Part shown: in pieces, positions 48,103-60,053 of the stretch
Layout: every line of letters starts with the position of its first letter
Numbering within the stretch: the first letter of the stretch is position 1
Source of the DNA: Clavelina lepadiformis
Taxonomy: Eukaryota; Chordata; Ascidiacea; Aplousobranchia; Clavelinidae
DNA: 64,000 nt
Direction: 5' to 3'
Assembly: GCF_947623445.1 (NCBI RefSeq)
Contig: NC_135243.1
Location: 312,501-376,500 of the forward strand
Notes under the pieces: generated by a model
The model's database searches: none
What the model was told of the DNA's origin: nothing
The model's input: the letters and a program-made list of their open reading frames with translations, nothing else
Program-made: the position numbers and the translations under genes

Positions 48103-50757
48103 ATGACTCGAAGAAGCAAGAGAAAATCTGCTGCAAAATCAAAGAAATCTCTGGAGGAATGTGTTCCCGGTGAGATGGATGAGAGTTTGCTTGATGAAAG
48201 TGGGGAATCACAGGAAGAACCAACTGAAGACGAGCCCAGTTCCAGTCAGGAGGACACTGCAGGGACGCAGGAGGAGACAGAAAAATCGATTGGAGATGAA
48301 ATTGGGCAAGTTGATGAGGAGAAAGGTGGTGATGCAGACAAGGATGTTGCTCAAGAAGAGAGCCCAGAAAAAGAGTCAGAAGTTACTTCGGTTCTTGCAC
48401 AGGTTGATAAATCTGAGAATGACGCTTCTGAAGAGATGGAAGTTGATGCAGAAGCTGCTGGTGATAAAGTGTCGACTAAACATGCCCCGTGTATTGGTGA
48501 TGATGATGAAAACAAGGAAGTTGTTGAAACATCCGAGACACATAAAGCTGTGGAGAAGTTACCAGACCCACCTAAAGATACGGATGAAAGCGAGGATGTC
48601 CAAATTAAAGAAGACAATGCCAAAATGGTTGATGCAATCGACCTCACTAAAAGTGACGAAGACGACGGCATGGAACTCGGCGAAGAAGATGAAGAAGAAG
48701 AGGTAGAAAAGGAACAAGCTCAGAATTATGTCATCCCTGATTATGACGACCCCACCGTGCTTGAACTTGAAATTGACCCCGAGCAGCATGGTAAGGGCAA
48801 GGTGAAGGAGTCGGATGATTTTGTTCGGTATTGGCGGGCAGTCGTTGATAATCCTCAGGAATTCAGCTCCTGGACATATCTCCTCCAGTACGTGGAGCAG
48901 GAGGGGAAACTCCCTCTTGCCAGGAGAGCCTACAACAGCTTTTTCTGTAGATATCCGCTTTGCTACGGCTACTGGAAGAAATTTTCTGAACTTGAAAGAA
49001 AAAACGGAAACTTGCTGCGTGCACAGAAGATCCTGGAGCGTGGAGTCAGGGCCATTCCTCTAAGCATCGATCTGTGGATCCACGTTCTTGACTTCTACAT
49101 GACTCACTATAACCAGCCTGATGCCGGCATTGATAAAACGCGCACAATATTCAAGCGAGCTATCACAGCTGCTGGAGAAGAATTTCGTTCAGAAAAGCTC
49201 TGGAATAAATACATTAAGTGGGAGATGGAAAATAAAACCTGGATGGAAGTAATGGCAATCTACGAGAAAGCTCTGCAAACACAGACACAACATTATTCCA
49301 TCATCTTCAATGATTTTAAAGAGTTTGTTAATTCTCATTCACCGACTGACTTAATGATACCGGACGACTTTCAGAAAGCTCTCGTAACTGTTCGTGAAGG
49401 TATTGCTGCAAAAGCATTGGCTAAATCGGATGAGAAAGGAGAACAGAGCAAGGAAACAGATGAGGGCAACGGCAATGACATGGATGAGGCGCCACCTGGT
49501 GTTGAAGATCACGAGAAACCTCCTAATGATGATGAATTGAAAGCCGTGAAACAAATGATCATCAAAGAAAAGAAGAAGCTCTATGATGTCACAGAACAAA
49601 ATGTGACCAAAATATGGGCTTTTGAAGAGGGCGTCAAGCGGCCATATTTCCACGTCAAACAACTGGAACGTGCCCAGCTTAAAAATTGGAGAGAGTACCT
49701 GGACATGGAGATAGCAAAAGGAGACGAACATCGCATCGTCCTCCTCTTCGAAAGATGTCTTATTGCTTGTGCTTTATACGAGGATTTCTGGTTGAAATAT
49801 GCCAAGTACATGGCTCAGTCAGACAATGAGAAGGCGCGTAAGATTTACAAGCGAGCCTGTTACACACATCTCCCTAAGAAGCCCAACATCCACATGCAGT
49901 GGGCTGCCCATGAGGAAGTCCTTGGCAACAGGGAAACCGCTTCCAAGATCCTTGAGAAATTGGACAACATCGTTCCAGGCATGGCCATGATCAAGATGAG
50001 GAGAGTTGCGGTGGAGCGGAGATCCGGAAACATTCAGGTGGCGGAAGATTTGCTTCGGTGTTATGTGGCGTCTGCGGTCAAAGATAAAGAGGAGGTATTT
50101 TACACGAGGAAGCTTGCCTGGTACCTCCTGAAGATCTCGGATAAGAAGGAGGAAGCAAAAAGGTTGCTCAAAGATCTCATCCCCAAATATAAATCAGAGC
50201 TGAAGCTCTACAACGACCTAGTTGAATTGGAGTTCCAGTGCGCCGGCCACGACAATCCGGCCGATGAGAACGCAGAAGTACTCGCCATGGAAGCGTTCGA
50301 CATCGCCTTGTCCAGCGAGAAGCTCACCGACGACCAAAAGTTTAACTTCTCGCAGAGGAAGTTGGAATATCTTGAAGATTTTGGCTGCGACGTGAAACGC
50401 TTGCAAAAAGTTTACGACGAACACCAGAAACTGGTTCGCAGCCAAAAGAAGCGGACTCAGATCGACCTCACAAACGAAGACACTCCCGCAAAGAAAGCGA
50501 AGACAGAAGCTGCGGCAATCTCAGTAGTTGGCACCTCGACCGCGCACATGTCGAACGGCAGCAGATACACGAGCAGCAGCAGCAGCAGTAGCACTGCGGC
50601 ATCCACATACGCCACTCAGCAGGCTACCTACTCCAGCGGAGATCCCAGCATGTATTATCAGCAGCAACAGAATTACTGGAACTATCAGAAGCCCACAGAC
50701 GCCCAGCAGCAGTATAACTACAACCAGTGGAGCCAATACTACAGCGGGCAGCGTTGA
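48103..50757 (+). CDS. PRPF39: Pre-mRNA-processing factor 39 (intronless)
   Basis: PRPF39 is a U1 snRNP-associated HAT-repeat protein (Prp39 in yeast) that helps U1 engage 5' splice sites. The 884-residue product starts with a basic nuclear signal (TRRSKRKSAAKSKKS). A strongly acidic region of about 190 residues follows. VIPDYDDPTVLELEI then leads into the HAT superhelix, roughly 240-460 and 500-760. Typical HAT helices include WTYLLQYVEQEGKLPLARRA, YWKKFSELERKNGNLLRAQK and LWIHVLDFY. The C-terminus has KKAKTE, a serine run encoded by AGC repeats, and a Gln/Tyr-rich tail. It is longer than human PRPF39 (about 670 aa) because of the acidic head and the Q/Y tail. All 2.65 kb is one exon, unlike the intron-rich vertebrate gene. 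Identity is certain. Confidence 0.95.
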   Translation: MTRRSKRKSAAKSKKSLEECVPGEMDESLLDESGESQEEPTEDEPSSSQEDTAGTQEETEKSIGDEIGQVDEEKGGDADKDVAQEESPEKESEVTSVLAQVDKSENDASEEMEVDAEAAGDKVSTKHAPCIGDDDENKEVVETSETHKAVEKLPDPPKDTDESEDVQIKEDNAKMVDAIDLTKSDEDDGMELGEEDEEEEVEKEQAQNYVIPDYDDPTVLELEIDPEQHGKGKVKESDDFVRYWRAVVDNPQEFSSWTYLLQYVEQEGKLPLARRAYNSFFCRYPLCYGYWKKFSELERKNGNLLRAQKILERGVRAIPLSIDLWIHVLDFYMTHYNQPDAGIDKTRTIFKRAITAAGEEFRSEKLWNKYIKWEMENKTWMEVMAIYEKALQTQTQHYSIIFNDFKEFVNSHSPTDLMIPDDFQKALVTVREGIAAKALAKSDEKGEQSKETDEGNGNDMDEAPPGVEDHEKPPNDDELKAVKQMIIKEKKKLYDVTEQNVTKIWAFEEGVKRPYFHVKQLERAQLKNWREYLDMEIAKGDEHRIVLLFERCLIACALYEDFWLKYAKYMAQSDNEKARKIYKRACYTHLPKKPNIHMQWAAHEEVLGNRETASKILEKLDNIVPGMAMIKMRRVAVERRSGNIQVAEDLLRCYVASAVKDKEEVFYTRKLAWYLLKISDKKEEAKRLLKDLIPKYKSELKLYNDLVELEFQCAGHDNPADENAEVLAMEAFDIALSSEKLTDDQKFNFSQRKLEYLEDFGCDVKRLQKVYDEHQKLVRSQKKRTQIDLTNEDTPAKKAKTEAAAISVVGTSTAHMSNGSRYTSSSSSSSTAASTYATQQATYSSGDPSMYYQQQQNYWNYQKPTDAQQQYNYNQWSQYYSGQR

Positions 50758-50867
50758 TTTTGTACAAAGAGATTTTTACTGACTATGGCAGGACACAGTG
50801 ACTTTAGTGACTTGGTTATTTGTACACTTTAGCTAGTGATCGCTGTAAAACGTGTTTGTAAATCGCA

Positions 50868-50873
50868 AATAAA
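50868..50873 (+). terminator. Poly(A) signal of PRPF39
   Basis: AATAAA 110 bases past the PRPF39 stop. Confidence 0.7.
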
Positions 50874-50879
50874 AGTGGA

Positions 50880-51308
50880 GTTGGCCGAATTTCAGCGCTT
50901 CTCACCTTTTACTCTATCAGACATTTCCAATTTCGTGCTGAAAGTGTATTGTTTTTTGTTTGTGAGGTAGCGACGACATCCTGACATCACACTGCTTTGT
51001 CAGCAAAACCTCACCCATTGTGGTGTTCTTTGAAGAAGTGTCATTATCACGTCATAATGCTGCCATTCCATCGTGTGTAGTTACCGCTAGGACATGTGAA
51101 ATAAACACACCTTAGTAATTGTAAAAGCTTATGTGTATTTTACCACCAATGTGAGAACCTACTAAGGGCTGAAGTACATTGAGAACCTGAACTTAACTAA
51201 CAGTCACGTGTTATCTTTATGGCTGCAGTTCCATCAAATGAAATCGTGCAACGCGTGGAGGAATAAATTTAGGTGGTAATATGACAACATTTGAAAAAAT
51301 TTTCATCG
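50880..51308. other. Convergent spacer between PRPF39 and the NHL gene
   Basis: 3' flanks of two converging genes. No further feature recognised. Confidence 0.5.
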
Positions 51309-53797
51309 TCAGAACCTGATTGAATAATGATCACAAAAGCTCAGGTTATACACGTGACCGCGTGGTTTTCTGTGTGAAAACGAAAGCGCCATCTTGCGGG
51401 TAGGCGATATGGCGGGATTCCTCTTCCCACATGTTAACTCGTGATTGTTGTTCAAGGCCAGAGCCCAGACTTGGTCTTCCTTCGGGTCGATTTTCAGCGG
51501 CAGGTAGCGCACTTTTTCCCCGTGCTTGTCGAATATTAGCACCGAGCTGGACACCTCATCGGCAACGAAAATGTTGTCATCGTCATCAACACAAATTCCT
51601 TGAGGCATCAACGACCCTTTAGCGCACCTAGTGTCCACACCGGCAGCGTCAAAACGGCGAAGGTACTTCCCCGAAGTTGAATCGTAAACCTGAAATTTTT
51701 TTCGACATCTGAAGATTCATTTTGCTTCCACAAATAGTGTTCAACATAATGTTAAAGTTTAAATGAAGTTGATGTTTAATTCAGCAGCCTACATTGGTTT
51801 GTTTCTGAAAACTAGATATTGCAATTCTACATTTTAAAATTGTCACCTCAAGCGTCAAATTAAAGTCTTACTTTCACGCATTGAGCAGTTCTGTCTGAGA
51901 TGAAAACGTTCAGACTCGAATCTGATGCTATGAACCAGGGCAACCTGATGTCCCGGTTCCTGTCGAAACAAAGCAAGGTTTCCATCTCCTAATATATTTC
52001 TACATCGACATCTTATACCTTATCAAAATTTTTTGTTTTTGCTTCAAAGGATTCAGTTCGATTACTTCTGGCCGCGAGCCGAACTGTGACGTCACTTTAC
52101 CGCATTTCGGATCCCACATTGTGACGCACTTTCCGTCTTCTTTAGTGATACAAGTTGTTGCTAGGAGATGATTCTATAACCAACACTCACATCACCAAAT
52201 TGATGAGCTTTTATGTCTTATGTTCTACGTCATAATCAAACTAACTTGCATTAATGTCACGTGACAACAGTTTTCAACAGTAGGTTGAGTCATGTGCGAC
52301 ACCATGCGGCCATCCAAGTTCCAAATAGAGACGCCATCTCCGGTGCAAATTGCTACGTCATCGTTAGGTAAGGACGTGATGCCGAAAAGATGAATGTCTT
52401 TCCTCGTGTCTACGTCACAATAATTTCATTGATCACGTAAAAACAGTCCAACAACAACATAATTGGCTTTGGTCAATTGAATTAAGTTGCTTTTATTTTA
52501 AGCTGACAGTGGCCCATACAGGCCCATGTAGGCCAATAATTGTAGGTAATAGCGCAATTTCGTGCAGGGAGACTAAAAAACAGTATCATCTGAGTTGATG
52601 TGGTCCTGTGTGGCGAGTAAAGGCCACCGTATAACTACGTAATAACACGTGTCTCTTATGTCGGAGGTGGTCAATAGTAAACTTTTGTGTAATTAATAAA
52701 GCACAAACATTTTTATAAGAAATCCGGAGATTCCAGGAAACTAAGAAACGCTTGTGTTGGGACAAAGTTAAGAAACTTTTTTGCTTGAGTCTTTTATTCA
52801 TCGGTTGCAACTGGGAGTTTGACAAAGCATAAAACTATGGATGACTTTATTCAAGTCACTGCAAGAAACTCGAATTGAGTGAAAAAGATCTTTATCAATA
52901 AAGTAACTTTTATCGAGAAAAAGTTTGTGTTTTGACTAAAAACAAACAAAATACTCTTAAAATTTTAGGCCGAACGTAAGCAGCTAAAACCCAGGTTTCC
53001 GCTCCGGTTCATAGTTTCTTGTAAGAATGAAGGCCTAAGATTATATTGACATAACGCGACCGCTTAAGAAGCCTTATTGCCTGTGCACTTGATGATGATA
53101 ACATCTCCTCAAAAGCTATGCTTACCTTTCGGTGGAAACGTAGTGATTACGTCACCTTTGACGTCAAACACAGTGACTCGACCATAAGGATAGTTCACCG
53201 ATGCGAATTCTGACGTCACAATGTGATCGGATTGATGAAGAAAGGTGAGGTCTGGAATGCTGAGGAACTCGAAGCCCTGAGAAAGAAGGAAATGACATCA
53301 AAGCCACTTAAATCACTCCCGGAAATCCGCTGAGAGGAAAATTGATTTGTTTCAAGCAGAGTGCAAGGCTGGGTTTAATATGACCACAAATTGGACGATA
53401 AATCAACACTAAACACAAGCACCAAGATCGGGAAGTGCTTTTTTCTCATGAACATCGCACTTGCAACATCAGTTGTAAGACAGCTGACAGGAGGACTAAG
53501 TCTAATTCATCTGACCTGTAACCATTCTCAGCTTAGTGCCTATACTTTCATCTTCGTGCTTTTGACTATTCGCACCCTGTCTCGCTTATCAGCGTGCTGG
53601 CATGAGAAGCTTACCTTGTGTGGCTCGGTGATTATGTCCAGCAAGGTCGCCGGTTTGGGTCTTCTAGGATAAAGATCTCTCTTCGTCGCTGGGTACTCGC
53701 AACCCAAGCAGTATTTCAGGGTTGGATTTACGTTTCTGAACTTCAATTCTGCTTTTTTATTCGCAGAAACTAAACTGTTCCACGCGCAGTCCGCCAT
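51309..53797 (-). CDS. NHL-repeat protein (beta-propeller), RING not visible
   Basis: Six minus-strand exons join in frame: 53797-53615, 53276-53126, 52409-52279, 52173-52019, 51959-51872, 51689-51309 (362 aa). From about residue 65 the chain shows repeated NHL-type strands: HIVTSEFASVNYPYGRVTVF, DVAICTGDGVSIWNLDGRMV, TTCITKEDGKCVTMWDPKCG, FIASDSSLNVFISDRTAQCV and MPQGICVDDDDNIFVADEVS. This predicts a propeller of about six blades, the fold used by TRIM-NHL and related proteins to bind RNA or protein. No RING, B-box or coiled coil precedes it. The about 60-residue head has a CLGC pair but no zinc-finger pattern. The last about 40 residues lack repeats and may include non-family read-through. 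Introns 3, 4 and 5 are short (105, 59 and 182 bases). The donor of exon 3 (GTTGAA) is weak, so that junction is less sure. Specific function unknown. Confidence 0.75.
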
Positions 53798-55435
53798 ATT
53801 GTTGCTACAATGGGATTATTACGACCCAATGTCTTTTGTGAACGCACAGAGCAACAAATGCTGTAATATAAGATCGCATTTGAGAGTTATGTAAGCCAGA
53901 CTTGTGTATGCTGTATACATGGTAGGATATCAGGTTACTTTTGACCCAAAATCTTTGAAAGATTTAAGTTATAGGTATTATTACACCAGAAAAGAACTTT
54001 ATGACGTAACATAATAAAATTTTTGTTAACTTTATATCAAAATTGAAATCTTAAAAATTGTGATTCCGTCAATCGTCAGGTTGGATTCACTTTTAAACAA
54101 ATCACATTTTGCTTTTGAAAAACATCAACCAATTAATTGTTACCGCTAGTGGTCGCTAATGCGTTACGATAGGGATAAATCGAAATTGTTTTCGCGTCTA
54201 GACTTTGTTTAATTTTCAATCATCGCTTGAGAGTTTGCGTGGTCTGTCGCAATCGCCACGAGATAAGATTGTAGATAGTCGTCGAAGCGTCTCGCTCTGT
54301 CTCTCAGTTCGAGTCGAAATCAAGAATGTTTGCAACTGCCTGAGATGTCTCTATGAGATCAACTGATCATTTTTACAACGCCATGAAATGTCGGGAAAGC
54401 TTCTAAAGATGTAAGGGCGTTGCTTAGAACGTTGTAAACCGCAGAGTTGTGTTAAATTAGTGGCCGGTGGAGTGCAAGCAGCTTGAATTAACAGCAGATG
54501 GTGGCGATTAGTGGTGTACTAACTGGTTGCAGTGAAACGCTAAGATTTGACAAACGCCAGAAGACGATGTGTTGTTTAGATTTGTTCTGATTGGCGCATA
54601 ATTGATTTGAATTTAGTTCTAGAATACTCAAGTCTACGTCATTCTGAGCTGAGGTTTGTTTATTTAGAGAATGACAGATTAGCAGCGTCTTCGATGGAAC
54701 GGAAGAAACACGTGATAAGTCTAGTCGCGAGTTGACGCTTCTTACAACTGTTCGGAGTGAAATGACAGCTTTAACTTGAAAAGCTTCGTCAAAATAAATC
54801 GACATGTTGCCATATCATTAAAGAGAGCTTTCAATCGCTAAGATAAACGTTTTTAGACATATATTGCATTCAATAATGCCGTCACAAAGCGACACACACG
54901 TCATAATTGCTTAATGTTGCAGAAGAATTCGAAGCTGTAGACAAGTCTATTTATAAAGAAGCTGACGGGCAGATAAGATATAGCGGGGTATTAGCCTGAG
55001 ACTTTCGTAGAAACTACTTATTGGGTTGTTGCTGGATAGCGTGATGTGCTTGTAACCATATTTCTTGTGTGGCCACAAAAAGGCCATTGTTTTTATCAAA
55101 GCTCGTTTGTTTCAACATTATTACGTAATACTTTTACTAGGTTTCTGAAACGTGTCAGATCTTGGAGTAGGCCTTTGGTCCATTTAAATTGTTTGTATTG
55201 GAGAGAATGCCACTGTAACAAATAATGATCATTGCTATATATCACACTTAGTGGTAGAAAATACTCCCAAATCGCCCAGTATATGGTTTGCGATGCCGAG
55301 TTGGTTAAATTCTAGTTTAGATAGCATGGCTATGAGTAACATCGAGTTGTTTTGATAGACGAGCTCGCGCGATTTATAGAGATTTGATGAGTTAACACTG
55401 TTTATAGTTAAGCGCTTCGCGTTCTTGAAAACTCG
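53798..55435. promoter_or_regulatory. Divergent intergenic region, shared 5' side of two genes
   Basis: The NHL gene (minus) and the RhoGEF gene (plus) start away from each other across 1.6 kb, which must hold both promoters. No clear TATA box. The minus-strand frame at 54488-54805 is not recognisable. Confidence 0.4.
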
Positions 55436-58400
55436 ATGGAGCGTGGAAACTTTTTGGACGATGTTGTTGCTGATTTGGTAGAATCGATCCTGTCCGCTGT
55501 TTGCAGCGACGAACTTGACACTATTTGTCGAAGCGGTGAAACGTCGTCGGCGTCGCTGGAACGTCATTGGCGCAGCGACCGGTCACTTGATACGATCAGC
55601 CACCTTGAATCTGGCGCCAGAGATAATTCAAATGTCAATTCTGATCTGGACGAAATAGATTTGGAAGGAATTGAATCCGATTCCTTGACACTTTGCCACT
55701 CACTGTCACCTCATAACCGCACGTCGTATGAGGATTGTGATGTCATAATTCAAGCATTATTAGACTCATTATCCGACACCCCAGGCGACAATGGTGCGAG
55801 TGTTAACTCACAAATGAAAGCGGATGATGGGAATTTAACAGATTCCTTTGAAAAGCTTTACACAGGGACCGCGAATGTGGACACTTGTTCCGCTTCTTTT
55901 CATGAATTTAACGCCCAGGGTGCCAAGCATTGTGACGTCACACAGACTAAAAGCCAACAATCTGATTGTATGGATAATGGGTATTTTACAGGCGGAGTTA
56001 CAACAAGTCCAGAGAGAAACATCAAAGGAGAAAATTGGAATAAACAAAAGCCAACAAAAAGTAAACAAAGTTTGAATGGCGGCGCCACGCACAACGACCA
56101 ACCGACAGCTGCCCGGCAACAGGGAATCGCGACGATCGCGAAAAACAGCAAGACGCACCCGGTTTTACACATCATGGACATAATGCAGTGCTCGCCGAGC
56201 AAAGACCATCTATCCCCGCAGTGCAGCGATGACTTTGCCGACCTCCGTCTGGCTCCAACCGGTTTAACGGAAGATGACGTCACTGAGAACTACGTTCCGC
56301 TTGGTTGGATGGATACTTTGACCAGAAGGAAACAACGGAATTCTTCAACGTCGTCCAGATTCGATGCGAGACGCGATAATTTCGTGTACTGTGGACCTGA
56401 AAGAGCGACGGACGATTACGAAGGTAAAATGCAATGAACCTTGACCACTTTTTGTATGACATCATAATCACAGTTTCCAAAATATTTCATAGTACAGTAT
56501 TGATTTTGCACAAAAGCGCGCGAGTTACATCGCGCGTACGAGCAAGTTTGAGAATGTTTTAATAGAATTTACAGCGCAGCGGTCATCAAAGTCTGTAATG
56601 AAGCGGATCCTCTTCCATTTTCTTTAAATTAGTTTTGAAATATGAGTCGGGGTAAATAAATTAAACCGGATTCTCCTTTCATCACGGTTAAGCCTAAGAG
56701 AGTTGAAAAGAAGCAATCCCGGTGAATATCATTTAAATGGGAACCGTTTTATCGATGGCCGCTGAGCTTGTGTTTATTGAACCATCACCTTAATGTAATT
56801 GGCCTAGAAGCTACTCTATTGTCTGCATCATATGAGATCACCTTTGTTGCCTCATTTGCAGTATAACAGATAATACACAGAACAGAACAACAAGGGAAGA
56901 TAATGTAGCACTGTTATATACATGATATAAACTGTATAATACACATAAAACATATGCATTTATTTAATTTTGATACAGTTTTGTTGGCAACAGCAGAATG
57001 TCCTACTTGTTGAATGAGTTGGTCACACTATGATTTACATTTTTTAAAGTGTTTTTCTGTACCCGCCACTTATCTGATAAAGCTGTGCTCAGTTGCTGTG
57101 CTCGTAAATACATTCTCACCTGTCAATCAGTTATTTGTACGTCCTGATTCAAAAGAGAAGTTTGTTTTGTAGAACGTATTGTTGTTTTGTTAGCTAACAA
57201 CATCAGTATGAATAATCACATCATCAATTTATGCCATGAGTGCCTTGATTTGGGACCTTTGATGTGTCTAAACACACAAAAACAATTTAATATTTCTAAA
57301 ATTATTTATAATTTTTGCAATACATCAATTATCACAGTGTATGATAGTTTATGGCACAGAGATGCACTTGACAATGAATTTGTTTTTGCCAAGTTTTAAG
57401 GTCGACATTAGTGAACCAAGCTTGTTCACTTCATACAATTTCATGAACATATCTGAAAAGGTTAATTGCCGCTTCCACATTTGTAATTGACTCAACCAAC
57501 CTGATATTTTCTCACCGCTCCTGGATTTGTGGGCTGATGGTATTTAAAGTGTTCTTGTTTTCATAGACATCAAAATGGAAGCATCATCGTGCTCTTCGTG
57601 CCTGAAGCTACGAACACCAGATCGAGCTAACGACATTTCTGGCGAGCTGCTTTTTTCAGGCGTTGCAAGCATCCCAGGTATTGTGATGTCATAATATGCA
57701 TTTGTTCAGTTGTGCATTAGCACATGGCTTGATTATGTGAGGTCATAATCCTTTAAATGGATTTGAATTTAAACAAACAAAAGGCTTTGTGTTGTGAAAT
57801 TATGTATAAAGCAGCTTGTCAATCGAATCTTGCGGTTACTTGCTGTAATTATGAGCTTGCTTAAGTGTAAATTATGTTGAAAGTATTTTTGGAATTCCAC
57901 AAGTAAACTGCTTTGCTTGGACACAAAGCATTATAATCATGTTTTAATGTGTATGGCAGGTTTCTATGTTGTCACTTGCACTTCTAGTGTGATGTAATAG
58001 GAGACTATCTATATTGTTATATAACTGATCATAGTCAAAGCCGACCCATTGATTAAGCCATTATAACAGATTGTAGCTGTTCAACTGCATGAGCATACAA
58101 CAGATAAACATGTATTCGACGCAGGTTGATTCGTGCTTAGCAATGTGGAGATAATGATTAAACATCTCATTTAGCTATGGATATACTGCCATCTTGTGTT
58201 GCCAAGCAACAATTAACTTTGTTGACCTGTAAACAGGAATATTAGATAAATACGGCAATGAGGTGCTTGTAGTGCTTGCTGATGACGTCTTGTGGCAAAA
58301 GTGCAACGTCGGAGCGATTGGGTTGGCTCGTTTACTTCTTTATTTGACGTAAGTGTGTACGTTGATGTCTATGAAAAAAGTCTGTTAATGTTTATGACAT

Positions 58401-60053
58401 TTTTGGCTATTTGCTGTAAATCTGTCTTGATTTTTGTCTTTAAATTTTATTGCAAGTTATTTCATTTTCATTTCAGCTCAAGGCTTGAGAAAATTTTGTT
58501 GTTGCTGGATTTTCGAAATTCTGGTCAAAATTCATCAAAAAATATTTTAGAAACGCTCAGTATATTCCAGGTTGGTCAGGAAGTGCAACCAGTAGGGGGC
58601 ACTAACATATCTGATTGTGACACGCTTGGTATATTTTGCAGAACAACTCCCACATAGAAATCACACAAATATTGTTGCTAGCCAATGACGATCCTTCCTT
58701 GCAATTTTTTCTGAAAACTCTTTTTGAAACAGAGGTTTGTTGCTGTCTAGGAATTAAATTCTTAACAAACAACACCATGTGTGACCTCATAATGCATATT
58801 ATGACGTAGTGCAACAGCGTGGAATCGATTGAAAAGTTGACTGAGTACATCGACGAGCTTCCATTGAGCTTGGGAGGGAGTTATTTCTTCAGCCAGGCGG
58901 AGTGGGCCAACAACAGAGTGGTGAGTCCAACGACTGGCACCGCCACCGACTTTGGTGGCCCCGGTGGACAGTTTTAAATTCGGACAATAATAAATAGAAA
59001 TCAGAAAATCAAAGGTTTGTGACAATCGAAAATGGCACAAATGATAGCTCGTTATAGCCGGGACTCGAGCGATGAGAAATCATCGCCGGGTATAAGTCGT
59101 GCAAAGACTTTCGTCATTCCGAGGATAAAGATTATTATTATACCAACCGATGATGGATAGCAACGCGAGGTCGTATATCGTAGATGTGTTTTATAATGTT
59201 GATTAATCGCTGGCCTTTGTTTGAGGAGGGTCGACTGCTGTCAATCAAATTCTGTTTGTTCTGGTTTAACGGACAGCATTTATCACGTGATCAGGTCGTC
59301 GACTCCTTTGTCGGGTTTTGCGAAAACGTACGTCACAATTTCGCGCGGGAAGCACTCGCGATGACGTCACACTCGTTGCCAAGCAGCGCGCGGGAGACGC
59401 GGGCTATGTTGGGCAACCACCACAAGGAGATGACGGAGTTGCTGGATGACAGGCAGGTGGCCAACCTCCGGGATCGCGCTCAGAGGATCCTCCATCAACT
59501 CGCGCAAGACGGGAGCAACGACGCTTTGTAAGAGCTCTGTGACGTCGTAATAATTGCCGTGAAAGCGCGTTTATGTTTACATACACCCTGTTACCGACCA
59601 ATCGGATTATTTTTCTTTATTTACCGCAATGTTTGGATTATGGCGTTTGCAATTGACCTTTCGTGCTGCAGGTCATGCGCTGATTTGGTCCAATCAGGAT
59701 ACAGAGCCGCAAACGAAGCTGTGACGCGATTCGTCAAAATTGCGGACGACAGATTGCTAGCTCTCGAGCAACATCTACTGGTCAAACAATTCGAACAGTC
59801 GTGCGATTACGTGAGCATTATTACGTCATAAAGAAATTACCGACCAATAAAACGAGTATTGTTGTAAATGAAAAGAATCACATATTAGTTTATGTTAATG
59901 TGACGAAATAAAGCGGATTATGTATTGCAGATCAGCCATTGGTCGATGAAATGCGAGAGAGCGATAGATGAGAGGTTCGGGGAGGTAGGGCGGTCGCTTG
60001 AAGAGCTCGCGCGACAGAGGACGGACTTCGACGATTTCTACATCAACGCAATG
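55436..60053 (+). CDS. PLEKHG4: PLEKHG4/quattro-type RhoGEF, N-terminal part (5' partial gene)
   Basis: Nine exons join in frame for 668 residues and remain open at the window end: 55436-56423, 57567-57677, 58237-58348, 58477-58570, 58642-58734, 58810-58920, 59295-59527, 59672-59810, 59931-60053. Exon 1 encodes about 330 polar, probably disordered residues. Next comes a CRAL-TRIO-like domain: LLFSGVASIPGILDKYGNEV, a family-typical start, then LARLLLYLT, LEKILLLLDFR and ELPLSLGGSYFF. Spectrin-like helices follow (LVQSGYRAANEAVTRFVKIA, DDRLLALEQHLLVKQFEQS). This order matches PLEKHG4, PLEKHG4B, ARHGEF40 and fly quattro, which act as guanine-nucleotide exchange factors for Rho GTPases. The DH and PH domains are not reached. 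A SINE fragment lies in the intron before exon 7. Which paralogue it is cannot be told. Confidence 0.82.
59035..59125 (+). repeat. SINE body fragment (copy E) in a RhoGEF intron
   Basis: GTTATAGCCGGGACTCGAGC, GCGATGAGAAATCATCGCC, TATAAGTCGTGCAAAGAC and CCGAGGATAAAGATTATT match the SINE body at 1010-1091. The head is missing. Confidence 0.6.

Noticed and set aside
48161-48706. Lysine/arginine-rich frame overlapping PRPF39
   Set aside because: Out-of-frame shadow of the acidic coding region of PRPF39.
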